DNA of 6,977 bases from Moorella sp. UBA4076 (GTDB lineage: Bacteria > Bacillota > DSM-521 > Neomoorellales > Neomoorellaceae). The position numbers and the translations under genes were made by a program. This document shows positions 1 through 5,275 of the stretch, piece by piece. The stretch covers positions 997 through 7,973 of the forward strand of contig DFYS01000154.1 in the NCBI GenBank assembly GCA_002383405.1, read 5' to 3'. A model generated the notes under the pieces. That model worked only from the letters and a program-made list of their open reading frames with translations. It was not told where the DNA came from and searched no databases. Every line of letters starts with the position of its first letter. The first letter of the stretch is position 1.

Positions 1-833
1 TGCTGGCGGATGAGGCCGCGGGTGTCGCGGCCGGCAGCCCCGGCCTCGGCGCGGAAGCAGGCGCTGTAGGCTACGTGGTAAAGGGGCAGCAGCTCGCCGT
101 CCAGGACCTCACCCCGGTAGAGGTTGGTTACCGGCACTTCAGCCGTAGGTATCAGGTAGTAATCCGTTCCTTCGACATGGAACATATCGGCGGCAAACTT
201 GGGCAACTGGCCGGTACCCAGCATGCTGGCGCTGTTCACCAGGAAGGGCGGGAAAAATTCGGTATAGCCGTGTTTGATGGTGTGCAGGTCGAGCATAAAG
301 TTAATCAGAGCCCGCTCCAGCCGTGCCCCGGCGCCGCGGTAAAAGACAAAACGCGCCCCGGCCACCTTGCCGCCGCGCTCAAAATCGATGATCCCCAGGT
401 GTTCCGCGATCTCCCAGTGCGGCCGCGGTTCAAACTCCAGGCGGGGTAGCTCGCCCCAGTGGCGTACCGGTTTATTGTCGGCGTCGCTCAAACCATCGGG
501 CACAGAGGTATGGGGGGTATTGGGGATTTTGAGCATCTCCTGCTGGAGCTCGTCTTCGACGTCGTGGATAGCGGCGTCCAGTTCCTTGATGCGCTCGCCG
601 GCCTCGCGCATGGAGGCAATCAGTTCGGCGGCGTCCTGACCGCCCTTCTTGAGGCGGGCTACTTCGGCTGAAACCTGGTTGCGTTTATTCTTCAGACCCT
701 CGACCTCCACCAGGAGGTTGCGGCGCCTGGCATCCAGGGCCAGGAAGTGCTCCAGCCCGGCCGTAAGGCCGCGGCGGGCCAGTGCCTTAGCTACACTTTC
801 CGCATCCTGGCGGATTGCTTTAATGTCCAGCAA
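1..833 (-). CDS. serS: Seryl-tRNA synthetase, N-terminal 277 residues (C-terminus outside window)
   Basis: Class II aminoacyl-tRNA synthetase that activates serine with ATP and charges tRNA-Ser in the cytoplasm. I read it by translating the minus strand; it stays open to the left edge, so about 145 residues of the usual ~425 are missing. It begins MLDIKAIRQD, the normal SerS start, from a TTG codon at 833-831 preceded by GGGGAG seven bases upstream. Residues about 27-105 form the charged, helical tRNA-binding arm (VEGLKNKRNQ, RIKELDAAI). The linker IPNTPHTSVP follows, then class II motif 1 near residues 188-200 (HGYTEFFPPFLVN). The serine-binding TAE is at 230-232, and motif 2 at 259-277 (CFRAEAG..GRDTRGLIRQ) has the ATP-binding Arg261. 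It lies 521 bases beyond serA on the same strand and probably has its own promoter. Family identity is certain from these motifs; the start is well supported because no other start codon precedes MLDIK in a good position. Confidence 0.96.
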   Translation of the reverse strand, partial: MLDIKAIRQDAESVAKALARRGLTAGLEHFLALDARRRNLLVEVEGLKNKRNQVSAEVARLKKGGQDAAELIASMREAGERIKELDAAIHDVEDELQQEMLKIPNTPHTSVPDGLSDADNKPVRHWGELPRLEFEPRPHWEIAEHLGIIDFERGGKVAGARFVFYRGAGARLERALINFMLDLHTIKHGYTEFFPPFLVNSASMLGTGQLPKFAADMFHVEGTDYYLIPTAEVPVTNLYRGEVLDGELLPLYHVAYSACFRAEAGAAGRDTRGLIRQ

Positions 834-840
834 AACAACG

Positions 841-846
841 CTCCCC
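841..846 (-). promoter_or_regulatory. Ribosome binding site fixing the TTG start of serS
   Basis: GGGGAG (within GAAAGGGGAG) on the minus strand, seven bases before TTG at 833-831. It decides the unusual TTG start: no ATG or GTG in the serS frame lies between this site and the conserved LDIKAIR sequence. Confidence 0.75.
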
Positions 847-991
847 TTTCACCCAGTAAATCGTCCCAGAAATACTATGCCAGGCAGCCAGTCACATGAA
901 GGCCAACATCCCCTGGCAAACAGGACATTGAAGCGGGTACCACATAATGGTATATCGACATGGTATTTTAGCTGTGGTTAATCCTGCCACC

Positions 992-1020
992 ATTATGCCA
1001 CGTTTTCCGGCCGTGAGCAA
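992..1020 (-). promoter_or_regulatory. Candidate serS promoter
   Basis: On the minus strand TTGCTC (1020-1015) is separated by exactly 17 bases from CATAAT (997-992). TG lies one base before the -10, making an extended -10 (TGGCATAAT). The -10 matches consensus at 5 of 6 positions and the -35 at 3 of 6. Initiation near 985 would give a leader of about 150 bases before the serS TTG. Inferred from sequence only. Confidence 0.42.
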
Positions 1021-1071
1021 ACAATGGGCGCCCAAAATTGTGCGCTGCGTCCGGGCGGGCACCTTTAAAAC

Positions 1072-1114
1072 ATACCAGAGGCTTAAACTCCTGATAAATT
1101 TTAGCCCCTGGCAC
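1072..1114 (-). other. Hairpin with GU pairs in the serS upstream region
   Basis: On the minus strand GTGCCAGGGGC (1114-1104) can pair with GCCTCTGGTAT (1082-1072) over 11 positions, three of them GU wobbles, around a 21-base loop. It is followed by GTTTTAAA. The GU pairs mean the complementary strand pairs less well, so the structure suits minus-strand RNA. It could be a weak terminator or attenuator between an upstream promoter and serS. The following U run is short, so I do not call it a firm terminator. Confidence 0.35.
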
Positions 1115-1180
1115 CTGCATCCTTCCGCTGCATAATGGGCTGCCTGGTAGCAGGCAGGCCAAAGTTATTTGCCCGGTTAA

Positions 1181-1210
1181 AGTATAGCTCGCCCGGGGGA
1201 AGCACACCAA
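1181..1210 (-). promoter_or_regulatory. Weak second candidate promoter upstream of serS
   Basis: Minus strand TTGGTG (1210-1205), an 18-base spacer, then TATACT (1186-1181). The -10 matches 5 of 6 positions and the -35 only 3 of 6. The -35 lies inside one copy of the 28-bp direct repeat, so the repeat might be a regulator site over this promoter. Transcripts from here would cross the hairpin at 1072-1114. Confidence 0.22.
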
Positions 1211-1226
1211 TTTTTAGTCGCAGTCG
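1199..1226. repeat. 28-bp direct repeat, copy 1
   Basis: Plus strand, 26 of 28 bases identical to 1263-1290, offset by 64 bp. The shared core includes CCAATTTTTAGTCGCAG. No dyad symmetry is evident inside the unit. Confidence 0.85.
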
Positions 1227-1262
1227 GGAGTGTGAATTTTGCATGAGTGAGATAACAAGCAT

Positions 1263-1290
1263 GAAGCACGCCAATTTTTAGTCGCAGCCG
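1263..1290. repeat. 28-bp direct repeat, copy 2
   Basis: Second copy of the unit at 1199-1226, with differences at only two positions (A/G and T/C). The 64-bp offset is close to six helical turns, which would put both copies on the same face of the DNA. Confidence 0.85.
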
Positions 1291-1310
1291 TATTGTTTAA
1301 AACACCGCCA

Positions 1311-1347
1311 GCTAAACTGCAGTATAACGCCAGGAAACCAGTTTAGC
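1311..1347 (-). terminator. Possible intrinsic terminator after serA
   Basis: Starting 7 bases after the serA stop codon, GCTAAACTG (1347-1339) is perfectly repeated in inverted form as CAGTTTAGC (1319-1311), with a 19-base loop. The downstream sequence contains GTGTTTTAAAC, but the T run starts several bases after the stem and the stem is AT-rich. It is plausible as a 3' end for the serA operon, but it is not a textbook terminator. Confidence 0.42.
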
Positions 1348-1354
1348 GCCCGGC

Positions 1355-2932
1355 TCACAGGTAGATATAGCGCACATCGAGGACGCCTTCCACCTGGCGG
1401 ATAGCCTGCAGGGCAGGCCAAGGCACCTCGGAATCAATGCTCATCAGCATGACGGCGGCGCCGCCGATTTCCTGCCGCCCCACCTGCATGGTGGCAATAT
1501 TGACCTGATGGTCGCCGATGACCAGGGCCACCGGGCCGATGATGCGCGGCCGGTCCAGGTGGGGTACTACCAGCAGGTGCCCGGCCGGGCTGGCGTCGAT
1601 GCTGTAGCCATCCAGGTTGACCAGGCGCGGCTCGCCGTCCTGGTTGACGGTACCGGCCAGGCGGTGATTCTCCCGCCGCCCCTCCACCTTAACGCTGATG
1701 AGATTGGCGAAATACTCCATCTCCTGGCTCTTCTTCTCCCGGATGCGTATGCCCCGCTTTTTCGCCACCACCGGGGCGTTGACGTAGTTGACGGCGTCGG
1801 CCAGCAGAGGCCGCAACAGGCCTTTCAGAAAGGAGCTGGTCAGAGGGGCCAGATCGTACCGGGCGAGTTCACCCTGGTAGCAGATCTCGGCGGCGATAAT
1901 AGGGCTCTCCATCAGCTGGGCCAAAAAGCCGCCGAGCTTTTCCGCCAGCTGGGAAAAAGGGTGCAGCACTTCCGCCAGGTGACCCTTAACGATGGGGATA
2001 TTGACGGCATTCAAAACCGGCTCCCCCTGGAGGCAACGCACCACATCGCGAGCCACTTCAACAGCAACCGCCACCTGGGCTTCTTCCGTGGACGCCCCCA
2101 GGTGGGGGGTAACAATGACATTATCCATCTCCAGCAGGGGGCTGGCCTTCAGGGGCTCTTCCTCAAAGACGTCCAGGGCCGCCCCGGCCAGGTGCCCCTC
2201 TTTTAAGGCTTCATAAAGGGCTGCCTCATCGATAATCCCGCCGCGGGCAACGTTCAAAACCCGCGCTCCGGTTTTAAGGAGACGCAATTTTTCCCTGTCG
2301 AGCAGGTGCTGTGTTTCTTTCGTCAGGGGCAGGTGCACAGTAATAAAGTCGGCCTGCGCCAGCACCTGTTCCAGAGGGGCCAGTTCCACCTCCAGGTGGG
2401 CGGCCTGCTGCTGGTCCACGTAGGGGTCGTAGGCCATCACCTTCATTTCCATCCCGCGGGCGCGGCGGGCCACCTCGCGGCCGATCTTGCCCAGGCCGAT
2501 GATCCCCAGGGTTTTGCCCCGCAATTCCACGCCCAGGTATTTCTTCTTTTCCCAGATCCCCTGCTTTAAAGTTGCACTGGCCTGGGGGATATTGCGGGCC
2601 AGGGCGAGCATCATCGCCATGGTGTGTTCGGCAGCGGCAATGGTGTTGCCCTCCGGGGCATTGACTACCACGATGCCCCTCTCGGTAGCAGCGGCCACGT
2701 CGATATTGTCGGTGCCGACGCCGGCGCGGCCGATGATCTTTAATTTCTGGGCGGCATTGATGGCTGCCGCAGTAACGCGGGTGCCGCTGCGGACGAGCAA
2801 GGCCTCAACGTCGCGGATGGCTTCCTTCAATTCTTCTTCATTCATCTTACCACCGGCGGTGATCTCCAGGCCGGCTTCCCGCAGAATAGCCAGACCGCCG
2901 GGGTCGATGCCGTCGAGAGCCAGAACGCGCAT
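1355..2932 (-). CDS. serA: D-3-phosphoglycerate dehydrogenase
   Basis: A 525-residue NAD-dependent enzyme that oxidises 3-phosphoglycerate to 3-phosphohydroxypyruvate, the first step of the phosphorylated serine pathway, in the cytoplasm. The long four-part form is visible. The substrate domain takes up the N-terminal ~95 residues and returns near 285-310. The Rossmann domain has GLGKIG at 146-151 and the dinucleotide-binding Asp169 (AYDPY). Catalytic residues are Arg230 (NVARGG), Glu259 (DVFEEEP) and His277 (TPHLGAST). An intervening regulatory domain spans about 315-450, and a C-terminal ACT domain 453-525 contains NIATMQVGRQEIGG. The expected serine-binding residues of the ACT domain, Asp460 and Asn478, are present, so serine feedback is likely. 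Arg463 stands where DxPG-type ACT domains usually have Gly. The start ATG has AGGAGG eight bases upstream, inside the end of the preceding aminotransferase gene and one base after its stop, so the two are very likely translationally coupled. Confidence 0.97.
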   Translation of the reverse strand: MRVLALDGIDPGGLAILREAGLEITAGGKMNEEELKEAIRDVEALLVRSGTRVTAAAINAAQKLKIIGRAGVGTDNIDVAAATERGIVVVNAPEGNTIAAAEHTMAMMLALARNIPQASATLKQGIWEKKKYLGVELRGKTLGIIGLGKIGREVARRARGMEMKVMAYDPYVDQQQAAHLEVELAPLEQVLAQADFITVHLPLTKETQHLLDREKLRLLKTGARVLNVARGGIIDEAALYEALKEGHLAGAALDVFEEEPLKASPLLEMDNVIVTPHLGASTEEAQVAVAVEVARDVVRCLQGEPVLNAVNIPIVKGHLAEVLHPFSQLAEKLGGFLAQLMESPIIAAEICYQGELARYDLAPLTSSFLKGLLRPLLADAVNYVNAPVVAKKRGIRIREKKSQEMEYFANLISVKVEGRRENHRLAGTVNQDGEPRLVNLDGYSIDASPAGHLLVVPHLDRPRIIGPVALVIGDHQVNIATMQVGRQEIGGAAVMLMSIDSEVPWPALQAIRQVEGVLDVRYIYL

Positions 2933-2933
2933 T

Positions 2934-4097
2934 TTATTTTCCTCCTATGCTTTCATTCAATATCGCACCGGCGGCGGCCACGGCTGCACCGCGGCTGACT
3001 GCCGCGCCGGCGTCGGCCAGGACGTTCTCCAGGGCTGCCAGGCCGGCCAGAACGTCGCTGCAACTGACGTAGCCCAGGTGGCCGATGCGGAACACCCGGT
3101 CTTTCACTTCCCCCTGGCCGCCGGCCACGACTACGCCGAATTCCTCCCGCAGGGGTTTGATTATAGCGGCCGGCTGCATCCCTGCCGGCACACAGACGGC
3201 CGTCACGGCCGGGGAGGCAACCCTGTCATCAGCCAGGAGCTCCAGCCCCAGGGCGCGTGCCCCGGCGCGAACCATAGTACGCATCAGGGCATGGCGGGCG
3301 AAACTGCCGGCCAGGGTTTCCTCCCGCAGCAGGCGCAGGGATTCCTGCAGGCCGAAAAGCAGCGGTACGGCCGGGGTAAAAGGGGTCTGTCCCTTCAGCC
3401 CCGAATTCCTGGCCTTCTTTATATCCAGGTAAAACCTCTGGTTGGTGCATTTTTCCGCCGCCTGCCAGGCGCGCTCGTTGACGGCCAGCATGGTCAAGCC
3501 CGGCGGCAGCATAAAAGCCTTCTGCGAACCGGCGATGACTACGTCGACATGCCAGGCATCCATGGGCAAATCGGCCGCCGCCAGGCCGCTGATGCTGTCG
3601 ACGATAAGCAGCGCCGGGTGGTTGCCGCGGGCGCGGCTGATGGCCTGGATGTCGTTTAACACCCCGGTGGAGGTTTCATTATGCTGGACGAGGACCGCTT
3701 TGATCTCCTGCCCTTTATCTGCCGCCAGCCGGGCGGCGATGGCGTCCGGGTCGGCCGCCTGGCCGTAGGGAAAGGCCATGACCTCCGTTTCCACACCAAA
3801 GGCGCGGGCGATCTGGATAAAACGCTCGCCGAAGGCGCCGATGCTCACAGCCAGCACCTTTTCCCCGGGGGAAACGAAATTGGCTACGGCCGCTTCCATA
3901 CCGGCGGTGCCGGAAGCCGTCAAAATGACCACTTCGGAACGGGTCTGGAAAACGTCTTGCAGCCCGACGGTTACCTCTTCCCACAGGGCCTTAAACTCCG
4001 GGCCGCGGTGGTTGATAGCCGGCCGCGCCAGGGCCAGGGCTACCTGCGGCGGCACCGGCGTCGGCCCGGGTAAAAGTAAAATTTGCTTGTCAATCAT
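2934..4097 (-). CDS. Class V aminotransferase (serine/alanine-glyoxylate type), probable phosphoserine-forming partner of SerA
   Basis: A 387-residue PLP enzyme of the alanine-glyoxylate/serine-pyruvate aminotransferase group (COG0075-like). It starts LLLPGPTPVP (7-16) and has NHRGPEF at 29-35. The phosphate-binding turn ASGTAGMEAA is at 61-70, HNETSTG at 139-145, the pyridine-nitrogen Asp167 (IVDSIS), the Schiff-base Lys193 (AGSQKAFMLPPG), and the substrate-carboxylate Arg337 (FRIGHLG). The tail after residue 363 is alanine-rich and looks poorly conserved. ATG at 4097 has AGGAGG seven bases upstream. Sequence alone does not settle the substrate. Serine or alanine with glyoxylate or pyruvate is the family's textbook activity. 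The one-base spacing to serA, and a class V enzyme shown to make phosphoserine in methanococci, argue for phosphohydroxypyruvate here. No SerC is seen in the window. Transcription is likely controlled by the T-box 440 bases upstream. Confidence 0.93.
   Translation of the reverse strand: MIDKQILLLPGPTPVPPQVALALARPAINHRGPEFKALWEEVTVGLQDVFQTRSEVVILTASGTAGMEAAVANFVSPGEKVLAVSIGAFGERFIQIARAFGVETEVMAFPYGQAADPDAIAARLAADKGQEIKAVLVQHNETSTGVLNDIQAISRARGNHPALLIVDSISGLAAADLPMDAWHVDVVIAGSQKAFMLPPGLTMLAVNERAWQAAEKCTNQRFYLDIKKARNSGLKGQTPFTPAVPLLFGLQESLRLLREETLAGSFARHALMRTMVRAGARALGLELLADDRVASPAVTAVCVPAGMQPAAIIKPLREEFGVVVAGGQGEVKDRVFRIGHLGYVSCSDVLAGLAALENVLADAGAAVSRGAAVAAAGAILNESIGGK
2941..2946 (-). promoter_or_regulatory. 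serA ribosome binding site inside the aminotransferase gene
   Basis: AGGAGG on the minus strand is formed by the codons just before the aminotransferase stop (ATA GGA GGA AAA TAA), eight bases before the serA ATG. Ribosomes finishing the first gene would uncover or reuse this site, so translational coupling is expected. Confidence 0.85.
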
Positions 4098-4148
4098 GAT
4101 AAATCCTCCTCTGATATGAGATGGGTGCAGTGGGAGGCGGGGGGCTCT

Positions 4149-4325
4149 CCAGCACTAAACCCAGGCTAATTAAACCCCTAACCCGGCATAGCCTTAAACC
4201 AAAATCCTGCTGCGATATTTTTCTTTCCACTTTGCGAAGATGTTCGAACTCAAGGGACTGACCAGCCTATTACCGATGCTCAGGTTGCGTATGAACAAGC
4301 CTGTAACGCTTGGTTTTAGTGCTGG
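4149..4325. repeat. 177-bp segment bounded by inverted repeats (possible small non-autonomous element)
   Basis: CCAGCACTAAA at 4149-4159 is repeated in inverted orientation as TTTAGTGCTGG at 4315-4325, and weaker similarity continues a few bases inward. The bounded segment has no coding capacity, as in a miniature inverted-repeat element. I see no clear target-site duplication (TCT against TCG at the edges). The same pairing could equally make a large RNA fold in the operon leader. Confidence 0.3.
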
Positions 4326-4337
4326 TCGGATTAAAGC

Positions 4338-4377
4338 CTGCCAGCGCTTATTTTCTTCCCAAACATGGTGCTGGCAG
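4338..4377 (-). other. Strong hairpin in the operon leader
   Basis: On the minus strand CTGCCAGCAC (4377-4368) pairs with GCGCTGGCAG (4347-4338) over ten positions including one wobble, with a 20-base loop. It is followed by GCTTTAATC rather than a full T run, so it is not a clear terminator. Confidence 0.45.
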
Positions 4378-4416
4378 ATTGCTGCTTAAATATGCCGGCC
4401 GGCTTTAGTTATACTT

Positions 4417-4458
4417 TATTAAGTTGTACTCTATTAAATAGACGCATATTAAGTTGTA
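4417..4458. repeat. Direct repeats flanking a palindrome, possible regulator site
   Basis: TATTAAGTTGTA occurs perfectly at 4417-4428 and 4447-4458, 30 bp apart. Between them lies the 13-bp perfect palindrome TCTATTAAATAGA (4430-4442). This ordered, AT-rich arrangement in a GC-rich neighbourhood resembles a binding site for a dimeric regulator. No regulator is identified. Confidence 0.5.
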
Positions 4459-4537
4459 TGGTTAAGCATCTGTGTCAGCCAATTATTTCTATTTGCACCA
4501 CCTCCCGTAATTCAAGGAGCAGGTAAAAGCAGCCAGC

Positions 4538-4576
4538 AAAAATAAAAACTCCCGTCCCCTCTAAAAGGGACGAGAG
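4538..4576 (-). terminator. T-box intrinsic terminator
   Basis: Minus strand CTCTCGTCCC (4576-4567) pairs with GGGACGGGAG (4558-4549), ten pairs including one wobble, followed by TTTTTATTTTT (4548-4538). The first arm also holds the CCC(T) that pairs with AGGG of the T-box in the antiterminator, so the two structures exclude each other as expected. Confidence 0.93.
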
Positions 4577-4803
4577 CTTTACCCGCGGTACCACCCTAGT
4601 TGGTCAGATTATCAAAGCCAGATCTGACCCTCTCTCCATGCGTAACGGACATGACCGTCCCGACTTAATTCCTGAATGCAGGATTTCTCGCCGGGTACTC
4701 AGGGGTGCCTCCCGACAGCCTCCGGGCTGGTTCCCACCAACCACCAGCTCTCTCGCCTACCGGAGTGGGCTGCCGGCACTCCCCCTCATCGCTTTGTCAC
4801 GAT
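4538..4803 (-). promoter_or_regulatory. T-box riboswitch controlling the aminotransferase-serA operon
   Basis: A tRNA-sensing leader RNA that lets transcription continue when its tRNA is uncharged. The T-box AGGGTGGTACCGCGG is at 4597-4583. Stem III is a perfect 8-bp helix (GGTCAGAT 4629-4622 with ATCTGACC 4609-4602). Stem I has the ATGA kink-turn strand (4789-4786), a G run paired with CCCC (4705-4702), and AGTG (4780-4777) as the loop-E strand. A lower helix pairs CCGGCAGC (4776-4769) with GCTGTCGG (4719-4712), a middle helix pairs CTCCGG with CCGGAG, and an AGAGAG bulge and the GGTTGGTGGGA distal loop follow. The specifier strand is GAGGCA (4711-4706). Placing the codon as I recall it in the B. 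subtilis glyQS leader (codon, A, four bases, TGAG) gives GGC, glycine. The UGGU base would pair with A73 or wobble with G73, not U73. The riboswitch call is firm; the amino acid is not. Confidence 0.95.
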
Positions 4804-4809
4804 TGATTT

Positions 4810-4844
4810 TTAATAATAATAGCACACCACGGCGTCAAATGCAA
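4810..4844 (-). promoter_or_regulatory. Promoter of the T-box operon
   Basis: Two overlapping minus-strand solutions with 17-base spacers. TTGCAT (4844-4839) pairs with TATTAT (4821-4816), which has an extended TG. TTGACG (4838-4833), 5 of 6 to the -35 consensus, pairs with TATTAA (4815-4810). Either places the start at about 4803-4809, just before the first base of stem I. Confidence 0.65.
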
Positions 4845-4904
4845 GACCTGGAGAGATGGTTTAACAAAAACTTAAAGCAAGAGCAACGCCGGCCCACTTT
4901 TTCA

Positions 4905-4936
4905 TTGCCAGAATGGTACCAGCATGATGATATATA
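4905..4936 (+). promoter_or_regulatory. Candidate promoter of the RHH antitoxin gene
   Basis: TTGCCA (4905-4910) is 5 of 6 to the -35 consensus. TGATATATA (4928-4936) offers an extended -10, TATATA at 4931-4936, although the 20-base spacer is long. The promoter runs away from the T-box promoter, so the two are divergent. Confidence 0.35.
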
Positions 4937-4944
4937 AGCGCTTA
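4935..4944. promoter_or_regulatory. Palindromic operator candidate for the RHH antitoxin
   Basis: TAAGCGCTTA is a perfect 10-bp palindrome overlapping the -10 and probable start site of the antitoxin gene. RHH antitoxins of this kind usually repress their own promoter by binding such palindromes, so this is the natural operator candidate. Confidence 0.45.
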
Positions 4945-4975
4945 CATTACACCATAGATTAGAGTGAAACAGCAA

Positions 4976-5224
4976 ATGATCCGTATCCAGGTCCAGTTAA
5001 CTGAAGAACAGTATGCTGCACTTAAAGAAATAGTCGCCAAAAAGAAAATTTCCATGGCTGAGCTAATCCGCCTTGGTGTTGAGCAGGTTGTAGCCGCTAA
5101 CGTGAATATCCGTGAACAAGAACACATTCAGCGCGCCCTCAAAGCAGCCGGTCGTTTTCATTCCGGCATCAATGACCTGTCCTCTAACCATGATGCTTAT
5201 TTGGCGGAGGATTTGTCAAAGTGA
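4976..5224 (+). CDS. Ribbon-helix-helix antitoxin (VapB/CopG-like)
   Basis: An 82-residue protein when started at ATG 4976. A GTG at 4964 would add MKQQ, and neither start has a strong ribosome site. The N-terminus is a typical RHH DNA-binding fold: a beta strand (MIRIQVQLT), a first helix (EEQYAALKEIVAKKK), the turn ISMAE, and a second helix (LIRLGVEQVVAA). The tail (AGRFHSGINDLSSNHDAY, then LAEDL) matches the toxin-binding tail common in RHH antitoxins paired with PIN ribonucleases. It would bind the toxin and repress its own operon. The stop TGA overlaps the GTG of the next frame (GTGA at 5221-5224), the classic toxin-antitoxin coupling, but only a stub of that toxin remains. The antitoxin itself appears intact. 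It is more AT-rich than the metabolic genes around it, which fits acquisition by transfer. Confidence 0.85.
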   Translation: MIRIQVQLTEEQYAALKEIVAKKKISMAELIRLGVEQVVAANVNIREQEHIQRALKAAGRFHSGINDLSSNHDAYLAEDLSK

Positions 5225-5275
5225 AAGTCTATCTGGACACCTCTGCCTTACTTGCCGTCCTCGATAATGGCTTCC
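5221..5275 (+). pseudogene. PIN toxin (VapC-like), 5' remnant
   Basis: From GTG 5221 the frame reads MKVYLDTSALLAVLD, the first strand of a PIN ribonuclease with its first acidic residue (Asp6). GGAGG lies ten bases upstream, and the frame overlaps the antitoxin stop by GTGA. After about residue 15 the frame no longer resembles a PIN domain and ends at TAA 5356-5358 after 45 codons. From about 5270 on, this DNA is the antisense of another PIN gene on the opposite strand. The rest of this toxin has therefore been lost, probably by a deletion or recombination that brought the two modules end to end. The exact junction, about 5266-5280, is approximate. No ribonuclease activity is expected. Confidence 0.75.

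Larger units (their letters stand above)
834..1354. other. Gene-free stretch between serA and serS
   Basis: About 520 bases with no convincing coding region on either strand; the short open frames lack family motifs and good ribosome sites. It holds an inverted repeat just after serA, a 28-bp direct repeat 64 bp apart, two candidate minus-strand promoters, and a hairpin with several GU pairs. All point to regulation of serS or termination of the serA operon. There is no complete T-box consensus here, although a serS leader of this length in a Firmicute would often have one. A partial TGGTACC occurs on the minus strand near 935-941 but is not followed by GCG. Confidence 0.6.
4098..4537. other. 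Gene-free stretch between T-box terminator and aminotransferase
   Basis: About 440 bases, far longer than the usual gap between a T-box terminator and its first gene. I see no convincing coding region. It contains the aminotransferase ribosome site (AGGAGG, 4110-4105), an 11-bp inverted repeat bounding 177 bp (4149-4325), a 10-bp hairpin (4338-4377), and a repeat-palindrome-repeat cluster (4417-4458). If the operon is read from the T-box promoter, all of this is long untranslated leader. Alternatively part of it is an inserted sequence, or a second, T-box-independent promoter lies here. I could not identify a good one: TATAAC on the minus strand near 4407-4412 has no acceptable -35. Confidence 0.55.

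Noticed and set aside
930..945. TGGTACC on the minus strand in the serS leader as a second T-box
   Set aside because: Only the short core matches. It is followed by CGC rather than GCG, with no terminator and U run after it and no stem I features upstream.
968..1210. 80-residue minus-strand frame upstream of serS
   Set aside because: It starts with TTG inside the repeat and has no ribosome site or domain; it crosses the candidate hairpin and promoter. More likely non-coding leader.
1508..2206. 232-residue open frame on the plus strand
   Set aside because: Antisense to serA, with no recognisable domain and no ribosome site of note.
2487..3659. 390-residue open frame on the plus strand
   Set aside because: It is antisense to serA and the aminotransferase, whose motifs are unmistakable. 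It has low-complexity Ala/Arg/Ser-rich composition and no family motif; such shadows are common in GC-rich coding DNA.
4238..4256. GTTCGAAC resembling a tRNA T-loop on the minus strand
   Set aside because: No cloverleaf arms can be built around it; it is a short palindrome by chance.
4638..4937. 99-residue plus-strand frame
   Set aside because: It runs antisense through the T-box leader, whose RNA motifs explain the sequence.
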